A stretch of DNA of 43,807 nucleotides from contig CAMVAI010000020.1 of NCBI GenBank assembly GCA_947165435.1, positions 1-43,807 on the forward strand. Reading direction: 5' to 3'. Of the stretch, positions 8,193-15,161 are shown one piece after another; the first letter of the stretch is position 1, and each line of letters begins with the position of its first letter. Under the pieces are notes generated by a model. That model did not search any database. It had not been told where the DNA came from and saw only the letters and a program-made list of their open reading frames with translations. The translations under genes and the position numbers were made by a program. Origin of the DNA: an uncultured Prevotella sp. (GTDB lineage: Bacteria > Bacteroidota > Bacteroidia > Bacteroidales > Bacteroidaceae).

Positions 8193-9116
8193 TTAGGAGG
8201 CATGAAGGAAGCCGAAGAGCTTGCCGATTTCGTAGAGCACAACATCGAACGGCGTACCGCCGTAGATGTCGGGGAACTGTCGGCGGATGTCGGGCAGCCG
8301 CGAACCGTTCTCCTTGCGGAACCGCTTGGTGGCTCGGCCGCGCAGGCAGCGGCGCTCCAGACGGTTCAAGCCTATGAGGTCGGCTATCTTGCGCAGGATG
8401 TGACCGTTGTCCACCCATTTCCTGCCGTCCACCTGCGAGCTGGCGGTCACCTTGTCGGGGTGCTGGCGGTAGAGGTTCAGCGGGCGGCGCACCTCGACCA
8501 CCTGCCCCCGGGTGCATAGGTACGACCAGAAGAGCCAGTCGCCACAGTAGCGGTATTGCTGGTAGTCGGTAGGAATCTGCTGATAGGCCGACTTGCGGAA
8601 GAGCACCATGCTGGCGTTGTAGATATGGTTGTGGACCAGCATCCTGTGGCGCAGGAACCACGGCCCGTCATAGACGTGGGTCGTGCCGTCGCTGCCGTGC
8701 GGGTGCCACGTCAGTTGCATGGGCCGGTCGTGGCTGTCAATCATCTGCGAGTGGCAGTAGGCCACCACAGCCTGTGGGTTGCTTTGCAGGCTGCCGACCA
8801 GCGTCCCCAACAGTTGCGGCAGGGCCACGTCGTCGCTCTCGGCTATCCAGAGGTACTCGCCCCGGGCCAGCTGGATGCCCCGCTCCCACTGCAGGAAGGT
8901 ATTGCCGGTGTTCTGCTCGTTGGCGATGATGTGGCTGACGTGCGGATGGTTCTTATACTCGTTGATGACCGTCAGGCTGTCGTCGGGCGAGCAGTCGTCA
9001 AGGATGATGAGCTCGAAGTCTTGAAACTCCTGCCCTAACACGCTGTCGATGCGTTCGTGCAGGTATTTGCTGTGGTTGTAGTTGGGTATGATGACGCTTA
9101 CTAAAGGCTTGTCCAT
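8193..9116 (-). CDS. glycosyltransferase family 2 (short paralogue)
   Basis: The protein has 307 residues. The domain begins MDKPLVSVIIPNYNHSKYL and carries LDDCSPDDS and IAESDD for nucleotide-sugar and metal binding. It is a paralogue of the enzyme at 4143-5321 and lacks that protein's N-terminal extension of about 75 residues. The frame stays open far upstream of 9116, but the translation there is low-complexity and runs antiparallel-frame through the next gene. The Met directly before the family's first strand is therefore the start. It lies 20 nt after the GT4 gene and 63 nt before the fucosyltransferase gene, in one transcription unit. The C-terminal half has GDWLFW and RPLNLYRQH, shared with its paralogue. 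Confidence 0.9.
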   Translation of the reverse strand: MDKPLVSVIIPNYNHSKYLHERIDSVLGQEFQDFELIILDDCSPDDSLTVINEYKNHPHVSHIIANEQNTGNTFLQWERGIQLARGEYLWIAESDDVALPQLLGTLVGSLQSNPQAVVAYCHSQMIDSHDRPMQLTWHPHGSDGTTHVYDGPWFLRHRMLVHNHIYNASMVLFRKSAYQQIPTDYQQYRYCGDWLFWSYLCTRGQVVEVRRPLNLYRQHPDKVTASSQVDGRKWVDNGHILRKIADLIGLNRLERRCLRGRATKRFRKENGSRLPDIRRQFPDIYGGTPFDVVLYEIGKLFGFLHAS

Positions 9117-9136
9117 GCTTTTGGGGTGATAGAGGG

Positions 9137-10300
9137 TTATAACAGCTCCTTGAAGCGCTGGAGCGTGGTGGTGAACAGGAAGTTGTCTTTGTGGCGGGCG
9201 GCATGGCGCAGCACGTCTTGCTGCAAGGCCGGGTCGGAGAGTAGGCGGTACATGGCATCGGCCAGTGCCGGGGCATCGCCCACGGGAGTCAGCAGGCCGG
9301 CCTTCCCGTCGTCTAATATCTCGCGGGGACCGGTGGGGCAGTCGGTCGATACGATGAGCTTGCCCATGACGAGCGACTCTATCAATACGGTGGGCAGTCC
9401 CTCCATCTTCGCGCTGTGGGCGATGAGCGCAGCGTGGCGAATCCAGGGGTAGGGGTTGCTCTCGAAGCCTAAGAAGCACACGTCGTTGTCTATGCCGAGG
9501 CGGGAGGCCAACTGGCGCAGCATGCCCTCGTCGCGCCCCTTGCCTAAGAGGTAGAGCTTTTCCTTGACGGTATGCTGCTGCTTGAGCAGGTGGTAGGCAT
9601 GAAGGAGCGTCGTGAGGTCTTTCTGCGATTCCTCCAAACGCTCGATGGCCAGGATGTATGGCTGGCTGATGAGGCTGTTCGCCACGGGGACTGCTGCCTT
9701 CTGAGCCAGCAGCTGTTCGTCCTTGGCATTGTAGATAAGGCACCATTTGCCTGCGAGCCATGGGAACAGTGCCTCGCCTTCTTCCTGCATGGCGCGTGAA
9801 ATGACGACGATGTGGTCGTAGCAGGCCAGTCGCTTGCCGATGCGCCGCGTGTGGCGGGCATGGTGCTCCATCATGTGCTGGAAGCTGAAGTGATACCATG
9901 CTATCTTCTTGACAGGAATATCGGCCAGGTAGCTGTAGTGGCAGCAGTCGAAGTCTATCACCACGTCGTACTGGCTGGCCAAGGCGTGCAGCCGGCGGCT
10001 GATGATGGCACGACGGACGGGCGACAGCAGCAGTTCGTCGAACAGCTTGACGTGCAGCGGCAGATGGCTGACAATCTTCTGCTTGCGCCAGCGGGTGAGC
10101 AGCGGCTGGCTTACCAGATGACAGACCTTGACGTTCGGTGGTATGGCACCGGCGAAGACCTCCAGCTCGTCCATCTTCGTGCTGATGGCCAGTGCTATCT
10201 CATAGTCGGCACAGGAGGCCAGCTGGCGCAGGTAGTCAATGAGCACCATGTCTATGCCGCCATCGAGAAACCGGCTGAGTAGGAACAGGATTCGTCTCAT
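9137..10300 (-). CDS. glycosyltransferase family 4
   Basis: This 387-residue GT-B enzyme begins MRRILFLLSRFLDGGIDMVL, with the N-terminal strand and glycine loop typical of GT4. The C-terminal domain shows YILAIERLEESQKDL, LYLLGKGRDE, CFLGFESNPYPW and the donor-binding block AKMEGLPTVLIESLVMG, followed by GPREIL. This overall pattern is common in GT4 enzymes of LPS or capsule clusters. The ATG at 10300 is preferred over the longer frame starting at 10351 because the latter would overlap the upstream ATPase gene and its extra residues look non-native. The gap to the upstream ATPase gene is 7 nt, so co-transcription is likely. Confidence 0.9.
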   Translation of the reverse strand: MRRILFLLSRFLDGGIDMVLIDYLRQLASCADYEIALAISTKMDELEVFAGAIPPNVKVCHLVSQPLLTRWRKQKIVSHLPLHVKLFDELLLSPVRRAIISRRLHALASQYDVVIDFDCCHYSYLADIPVKKIAWYHFSFQHMMEHHARHTRRIGKRLACYDHIVVISRAMQEEGEALFPWLAGKWCLIYNAKDEQLLAQKAAVPVANSLISQPYILAIERLEESQKDLTTLLHAYHLLKQQHTVKEKLYLLGKGRDEGMLRQLASRLGIDNDVCFLGFESNPYPWIRHAALIAHSAKMEGLPTVLIESLVMGKLIVSTDCPTGPREILDDGKAGLLTPVGDAPALADAMYRLLSDPALQQDVLRHAARHKDNFLFTTTLQRFKELL

Positions 10301-10307
10301 CGTCGTG

Positions 10308-11435
10308 CTATTGGTAGTTTTGCTGTATCCACAGTGCGAAGAATGGGTCATAGACCATATATTCTCCTTTGTCTTGTGTGATGAAGTCTTTCTCTAACAG
10401 CCCTCTCACGGCGGCAGTTACCACACTGACGGTCTGGAGGTGGTGCTTCTTGACAAAGCTCTTGCTCGTCAGGCCTTTTACCCTGCCTTCCTTGGCAATG
10501 GCAACGAAAACTTCGCGTTGCTTCTCCGGAATTTTGTCTATCAGGTCAGAGTAGGTTTCTGAGAACATGTCGAGGATATAGGTGACGGCATTGTCAATCA
10601 TGTCAATAGTGCAATGCTGGTTGGGCAGTGTCTTCAGAAAGAGCACATTCAACAGGCGTTGTACGCAGGAGGTGACGGCATCAAATCTATGGTAGATTTC
10701 CGCGACCACTGGTGCGTCGATGCTTTTACCATATTTCTCAAAAAGGGTCTGGGCAAAAACGGTGTACTTGTCAACAGGAATGGGTTTGAGATTCATAATC
10801 AGTACCGACTGGTAGAACGGGCGCGACGGTGATGTGAATATCTCGCCCATCAAGTGACGCTTGCTGCCGGCAAAGATAAATGTGGCATTGATGCACCTCT
10901 GTATGTATGTGCGCAGCGTAGCCTCGATATTGGGCGAGTCGGAATATTTGGCTATCTGCTGGAACTCGTCAATAGCTACCAGACAAGGCTTGTCGGCATG
11001 GCTCAGGTACTCAAAGATTTCGTCAAGTGTGGTGGCCGGATATTCTATATCGCCCAAGCCTAAGCTCCATGTGGGGAAATTGTTGACGTCGTAGGTGATT
11101 TCACTTCGCAGTGAGCGCAGCATGCCAAGAAACCCCTCCCAGACGGCTCTTCCTTTTGGCTTCAACTCGTCAAGGATGGCCCTGCCGAACACGTTGACAA
11201 AGTCGCGTAGGGTGGAGGTGGCATAGATGTCAATATGGAACGTGTAGTAGCGTTCTTTTATCTCTGGTTGTTGGAAGAGATGGTGTATCAAGTCTGTCTT
11301 GCCTACACGGCGTGGTGAGATGAGTGCCATATTGTTGCCATTGATAGTGAGCTCTACCAATTGGCTGGTCTCTTTTACACGGTCGCAGAAATATTCCGCT
11401 CCAGCGTAGCCTTTTGTAACAAACGGATTGTCCAT
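10308..11435 (-). CDS. AAA ATPase with winged-helix C-terminus (ATPase_2 type)
   Basis: The protein has 375 residues. Walker A is SPRRVGKT (about 40-47) and Walker B is CLVAIDEFQQI (about 150-160). A sensor-like IFAGSKRHLM follows. The last 80 residues (from about 295, EKQREVFVAIAKEG) look like a winged helix with a recognition segment VSVVTAAVRGLLEK. This fits the broad ATPase_2/MNS-type STAND-like group found in archaea and Bacteroidetes, whose roles are mostly unknown. It has no link by sequence to glycan synthesis, has a lower G+C content than its neighbours by eye and carries its own repeat-flanked promoter, so it looks like an insertion into the glycan operon. The downstream GT4 start is only 7 nt away, so this promoter may also drive those genes. 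Confidence 0.85.
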   Translation of the reverse strand: MDNPFVTKGYAGAEYFCDRVKETSQLVELTINGNNMALISPRRVGKTDLIHHLFQQPEIKERYYTFHIDIYATSTLRDFVNVFGRAILDELKPKGRAVWEGFLGMLRSLRSEITYDVNNFPTWSLGLGDIEYPATTLDEIFEYLSHADKPCLVAIDEFQQIAKYSDSPNIEATLRTYIQRCINATFIFAGSKRHLMGEIFTSPSRPFYQSVLIMNLKPIPVDKYTVFAQTLFEKYGKSIDAPVVAEIYHRFDAVTSCVQRLLNVLFLKTLPNQHCTIDMIDNAVTYILDMFSETYSDLIDKIPEKQREVFVAIAKEGRVKGLTSKSFVKKHHLQTVSVVTAAVRGLLEKDFITQDKGEYMVYDPFFALWIQQNYQ

Positions 11436-11454
11436 ATCATATTGATTTTCACCG

Positions 11455-11486
11455 CAAAGGTACGAATATTACAGGAATTATCCAAA
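11455..11486 (-). promoter_or_regulatory. full-consensus Bacteroidetes promoter for the ATPase gene
   Basis: On the minus strand, TTTG (plus-strand 11483-11486) is followed by exactly 20 nt and then TACCTTTG (11455-11462). This is a perfect -33/-7 match. The start codon at 11435 lies about 20 bases downstream of the -7 box, giving a very short leader. Confidence 0.8.
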
Positions 11487-11511
11487 TCAGGATAATCCTA
11501 TTTAGGATAAT
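11477..11511. promoter_or_regulatory. triple AGGATAAT repeat around the -33 box, candidate operator
   Basis: Three related words lie within 35 bases: ATTATCC (11477-11483), the palindrome AGGATAATCCT (11489-11499) and AGGATAAT (11504-11511). They overlap and flank the -33 TTTG of the ATPase promoter and end next to the stop codon of the acyltransferase gene. The spacing near 14-15 bases centre to centre suggests a binding site array. The regulator is unknown; the ATPase's own winged helix is one guess. Confidence 0.55.
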
Positions 11512-12477
11512 TTATAGATTCCGCTTCTTTTTCACTTCTTCCAGCGGACTTAAGTCCACGCGGCCCGTCTCAGGGTCGTAGCGGATGTTGAACTCCTCGT
11601 GCGAGCGCTTCCAGCGGTTATGCGTCCACAGGTAGCAGGCGGGTTCGCGGCGGATGCTCTCTTCCAGCATGCGGAAGTAGATGTCGGTAATCTCGTACTC
11701 CTGCATCTGCTTCGGCTCACGGGTGATGAGCTTGAACTCCGCCTCGTAGTAGCCGCGCTTCAGTCGGCGCACATCCATATAGAATACGGCATGTCCCGTC
11801 TGGCGGGCCAAGCGTTCCGTACCCGTCAGCACCGGCGTGTCGTGGTTCAGGAACTGCAGCCAATGGTGGATATTGTTCCAGAAAGGCACCTGGTCGCTGA
11901 TGTAGCCGATGACCACCGGCTTGCCCTCCTGCTTGTATTTCACAATGCGCCGCAACGTCTCGGCCATGGGTATGCAGACGGCTCCCCATCGCTGGCGCAG
12001 CCGGAGGAAGAGCCGGTCGTAGTCGCTGTTCTCCAACACATGGTAGATTTGTCCGCACTGTGCATCGGGCGTGACCCACAGGGGCAGCGACGTGATCCAC
12101 TCCCAGTTGCAGTAGTGGCCTAAATAGACGGCACACGACTGACCCTCGCCAACCACCTGATCTACGGTCTCGGTGCTACGGAACACCATCCTCTTCCGCA
12201 TCTGCCGCTCGCTCATGGTCAGCATCTTGATGCTTTCCACCAGGTAGTCGCAGAACCAGTGGTAGAAGGCACGCTCGACGGACGCCCGTTCGGCATCGCT
12301 CTTCTCCGGGAAGCATTCCGACAGATGCCGCCTGACTAACGGCTTGCGGTAGCCTAAGAGATGGTATATAATAAGGTATATGACATCGGAGAACAGATAG
12401 TGTATGCACAATGGCAGCAGGGAGAGCAGGTAGAGCAGTCCTGTGGAGATATAATAAAGCACTTTTTTCATTGTCAT
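11512..12477 (-). CDS. LpxL/HtrB-type lipid A late acyltransferase
   Basis: The protein has 321 residues, near the 300-310 typical of the family. An N-terminal hydrophobic anchor covers about residues 5-43. The catalytic HX4E motif is H121 to E126 in GHYCNWEW. Further on, VIGYISDQVP and TGTERLARQTG match the LPLAT-family blocks that place substrate. The enzyme would add a secondary acyl chain to lipid A at the inner membrane's cytoplasmic face, using acyl-ACP. Two starts are possible, MTMKK at 12477 or the second Met 6 bases later. It sits 21 nt after a GT2 gene and is last before the ATPase promoter. Confidence 0.9.
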   Translation of the reverse strand: MTMKKVLYYISTGLLYLLSLLPLCIHYLFSDVIYLIIYHLLGYRKPLVRRHLSECFPEKSDAERASVERAFYHWFCDYLVESIKMLTMSERQMRKRMVFRSTETVDQVVGEGQSCAVYLGHYCNWEWITSLPLWVTPDAQCGQIYHVLENSDYDRLFLRLRQRWGAVCIPMAETLRRIVKYKQEGKPVVIGYISDQVPFWNNIHHWLQFLNHDTPVLTGTERLARQTGHAVFYMDVRRLKRGYYEAEFKLITREPKQMQEYEITDIYFRMLEESIRREPACYLWTHNRWKRSHEEFNIRYDPETGRVDLSPLEEVKKKRNL

Positions 12478-12498
12478 GGCTGTGAGGGGTAGCGGTTT

Positions 12499-13380
12499 TC
12501 ACCAGATGTCTTTGGCATGGGTCGGCTTGAAGATGGTCAGCAGGCGCTTCACCTTGCTGCGCACGATGTCGCGTCGCAGCTGTCGGCTGTCGTGGCAGTC
12601 GGCTCCGAACGGCTCGCCCCGGTGCAGTACGTCGCGCATGAACGACGACGAGGTGATGCCCCATTTGCGGAGAAACTGCAGCGAGCCGTCGTTCTTTACG
12701 ATGCGGTGGGTGGAGCGTGCCTCGAAGTGATAGACACGGCTGCGGTCTATGCCCTTGAACAGGCGCACACCGGCATGGTAGAGCTTGGCAGAGAAGTCGG
12801 GGTCGGAATACATGCCGGGGCTGTACTCTACGGAATAGCCGCCCACCAGGTCCCACAGGTCGCGGTGTACGACGTTCGGTGGCCATGTGGCTCCTTGCCA
12901 GTCGCCGTGCGGGAGGGTTTTATACTCTCTGAGCAGCCGTTCCTCGTCGAAGGCGTCGATGGTCTCGCCATAGTTGGCGGGGGCGATGACGCTTTTGCAG
13001 AAAAACTTCCGGGGCTGGATGAGCGTGGCCGAGAGGAAGAACATCTTGTGGCCGATGGCTTGTATCTCGTCGTAAAGTGCCGTGTCCCATCCCGGACAGA
13101 CGTACATGTCGTCGTTCATGAAAAGCACATAGTCGGTGGTGACCAGCGGGCGCAGACCGTTCAAGGCATAGCACACGCCGATGTTTTCTGCCGAGTGGGT
13201 ATATTTCAGGCCTTGCTCCTTCACCCATTCCAGCGTGCCGTCGTCGCCGCAGTTGACGTGTATCAGTATCTCGTGGCGGTAGTCGGAGTTCTTCCTGATG
13301 CTTTCTATGCAGAGCTTCAGGAACGCCAGGTTGTTCCATGTAGGAATCAGGATGGAGAATAGTTCTTTTGTTGCTGTCAT
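12499..13380 (-). CDS. glycosyltransferase family 2
   Basis: The protein has 293 residues. The GT2 domain begins FSILIPTWNNLAFLKLC and shows NCGDDGTLEWV in place of the usual DDGSxD strand, then FMNDDMYVCPGWD as the metal-binding DXD-like block, and SDPDFSAKLYHAGVR. The frame extends 47 codons upstream of 13380, but that part is Arg/His-rich and reads through the next gene, so the Met at 13380 is the start. Its ATG overlaps the previous gene's stop as ATGA, which points to translational coupling. Proteins of this type act on LPS or O-glycan chains; the sugar is unknown. Confidence 0.88.
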   Translation of the reverse strand: MTATKELFSILIPTWNNLAFLKLCIESIRKNSDYRHEILIHVNCGDDGTLEWVKEQGLKYTHSAENIGVCYALNGLRPLVTTDYVLFMNDDMYVCPGWDTALYDEIQAIGHKMFFLSATLIQPRKFFCKSVIAPANYGETIDAFDEERLLREYKTLPHGDWQGATWPPNVVHRDLWDLVGGYSVEYSPGMYSDPDFSAKLYHAGVRLFKGIDRSRVYHFEARSTHRIVKNDGSLQFLRKWGITSSSFMRDVLHRGEPFGADCHDSRQLRRDIVRSKVKRLLTIFKPTHAKDIW

Positions 13381-14150
13381 CTTGTTGCGTCTTGTCGTTG
13401 CTTCTCTATGGCTTTGGCCACCAGGACGAACTGGTAGCAGGCATCGAGCATGGCACGGATGAGGCCGGGCACTCCGTCGCGAAAGCCCGACTTGAGCAGA
13501 TAGCTGCGCACGAAACGCCACAGCGGGCGCTTCACAAGTGCCCCGATGCCGTAGTGCTTATGTTTCCGCTCCAGCTCGTTGCGGGTATATTGGTTGGTCT
13601 TGCTGACGATGCTCTCCACCGAGTCGTTGGCTAAGTGGACAAAGGCCAGCTGCTGCTCGCTGCCGGGAATTTTTTCTGTCTTGCCGTCAACGGCTGGCGT
13701 GCTGTGTATGATGGCAGGCCAGTGGGTCTTGTCCTTGCGCATGAACCGCAGGATGTGGTCGGGATAGTGACTGTGCAGGAAACGGCCCATGAAGTAGTTC
13801 TTGCGGGGAATGAACAGTCCGTCGGGACAGTCGCCCTCCGTGATGCGCCGGTAGAGGTACTCTTTCAGCTCCGGGGTCACCAGTTCGTCGGCATCCACCA
13901 CCAACACCCAGTCGTAGCGGGCCTCGTGGATGGCGTATTCACGGGCAGGCTCCACAATATTATATTGTTTCCGCTCGAACGTGACAATGCGGCATCCGTG
14001 CCGTCGGGCTATCTCCACGGTGTCGTCGGTACTCTCCATGTCGCATACCAATAGCTCGTCGAAGTCCTTGACCGACTCCAGGACAGCCTCTAAATGCTGT
14101 GCAGCATTGTAGGTGTTGATGACTACTGATATCTTTGCGCCTTCGTTCAT
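13377..14150 (-). CDS. WaaE/KdtX-like LPS core glycosyltransferase (GT2)
   Basis: The protein has 257 residues, the usual length for this group. It starts ISVVINTYNAAQHLEAVLESVKD, then VCDMESTDDTVEIARRHG and DWVLVVDADELVTPEL. The last carries the DAD metal motif (about residues 90-92) that is characteristic of the WaaE-like subfamily, which adds a beta-linked sugar to inner-core heptose in enterobacteria. In Bacteroidetes the acceptor may differ. The Met at 14150 fits the domain start; the longer frame to 14366 runs through metF in another frame. It overlaps the next gene by 4 nt and starts 17 nt after metF ends. Confidence 0.88.
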   Translation of the reverse strand: MNEGAKISVVINTYNAAQHLEAVLESVKDFDELLVCDMESTDDTVEIARRHGCRIVTFERKQYNIVEPAREYAIHEARYDWVLVVDADELVTPELKEYLYRRITEGDCPDGLFIPRKNYFMGRFLHSHYPDHILRFMRKDKTHWPAIIHSTPAVDGKTEKIPGSEQQLAFVHLANDSVESIVSKTNQYTRNELERKHKHYGIGALVKRPLWRFVRSYLLKSGFRDGVPGLIRAMLDACYQFVLVAKAIEKQRQDATR

Positions 14151-14167
14151 GCCTTCTGGGGGTGGGT

Positions 14168-15136
14168 TTATGCTTCGCTGTTCAGCCGGCGGGTCACCTC
14201 GGCTACGGAATCTACGGCAGAGACGGTGTAGAAGTGGATGTTGTGTACACCGTGCCGGTAGAGTTCGCGGCACTGGGCGGTGGTCCACTCGATGCCCAGC
14301 TGGCGGGCCTGCTCGTCGGTGTGGCACTTCACGATTTCCTTGGCCAGCGCCTCGGGAATATCGCAATGGAAGGTCTTCGGCACCACGGTCAGCTGTGACA
14401 GCTTGGCCATGGGCTTGATGCCGGGAATGATGGGGATGGTGATACCCATCTGGCGGGCTTTCTCTACGAAGGAGAAGTATTTCTCGTTGTCGTAGAACAG
14501 CTGCGTGACGGCATACTGCGCTCCGAGATCCTGCTTCTGCTTCAGATATTCCATGTCGCGCTCCAGGTTGGGGGCCTCGTCGTGCTTCTCGGGGTAGCAG
14601 GCCACACCGAAGTCGAACTTCGCGCCGGGGTGCTTGATGGGCGTGCCGTCGGCAAAGAACCCCTCATTGAAGCGCACCACCTGGCGAATCAGGTCGGTGG
14701 TGTGGGCATGGCCTCCCGGCGTGGGTGTGAAGCGGCTGTCTTCCTTGGCCTTGTCGCCACGCAGCAGCATGAGGTTGCGGATACCGAGGAACTGCAGGTC
14801 CAGCAGCTCGTATTCTATGTCCTCGATGGTGGTGCCGCTGCAGATGACATGCGGCTCGACGGGAATATGGTACCGTTGCTGGATGGCCGACGCAATGGCG
14901 ATGGTGCCGGGCCGGCGACGGATGCGCTGCCGCTCGTACTGCCCGTTGGCCAGCTCGCGGTAAACATACTCCGAGTGGTGGGTGGTGATGTTGATGAACG
15001 CTGGGTTGAACTCCACGAGTTTGTCAATCGTGGCGAACAGCGCTTCTGTGCCGTTGCCCTTCAGCGGGGGCAGCACCTCGAACGAGAAGCGCCGTTCGCC
15101 CGAGTTCTGTTGGTTGATATAGTCTGCTACAGTCAT
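14168..15136 (-). CDS. metF: 5,10-methylenetetrahydrofolate reductase
   Basis: The protein has 322 residues. MetF reduces 5,10-methylene-THF to 5-methyl-THF for methionine synthesis, using FAD in the cytoplasm. The sequence shows RFSFEVLPP (the Glu of the family's N-terminal barrel strand), FINITTHH, PHVICSGTT, NLMLLRGDKA and the substrate-side block AQYAVTQLFYDNEKYF. IPIIPGIKPM follows as in the family. The length is a little above the roughly 295 residues of the enterobacterial enzyme, as is common in Bacteroidetes. It lies 25 nt after the GH51 gene and 17 nt before the WaaE-like gene, an unusual neighbourhood that probably reflects loose operon packing. Confidence 0.95.
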   Translation of the reverse strand: MTVADYINQQNSGERRFSFEVLPPLKGNGTEALFATIDKLVEFNPAFINITTHHSEYVYRELANGQYERQRIRRRPGTIAIASAIQQRYHIPVEPHVICSGTTIEDIEYELLDLQFLGIRNLMLLRGDKAKEDSRFTPTPGGHAHTTDLIRQVVRFNEGFFADGTPIKHPGAKFDFGVACYPEKHDEAPNLERDMEYLKQKQDLGAQYAVTQLFYDNEKYFSFVEKARQMGITIPIIPGIKPMAKLSQLTVVPKTFHCDIPEALAKEIVKCHTDEQARQLGIEWTTAQCRELYRHGVHNIHFYTVSAVDSVAEVTRRLNSEA

Positions 15137-15161
15137 CAGCTGTACGTTATCGTCAGAATGT

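Noticed and set aside
7320..8519. 399-codon frame on the plus strand opposite the fucosyltransferase
   Set aside because: It is a shadow of the GT11 and GT2 genes on the minus strand and lacks any conserved motif.
8193..9899. Long open frame extending the GT2 gene to 568 codons
   Set aside because: The added N-terminal part is Arg/Pro/His-rich and antisense-like to the GT4 gene. The conserved domain starts at the Met at 9116.
14168..15136. metF as part of an LPS pathway
   Set aside because: Its motifs are those of folate metabolism. Position in the cluster is taken as coincidental packing.
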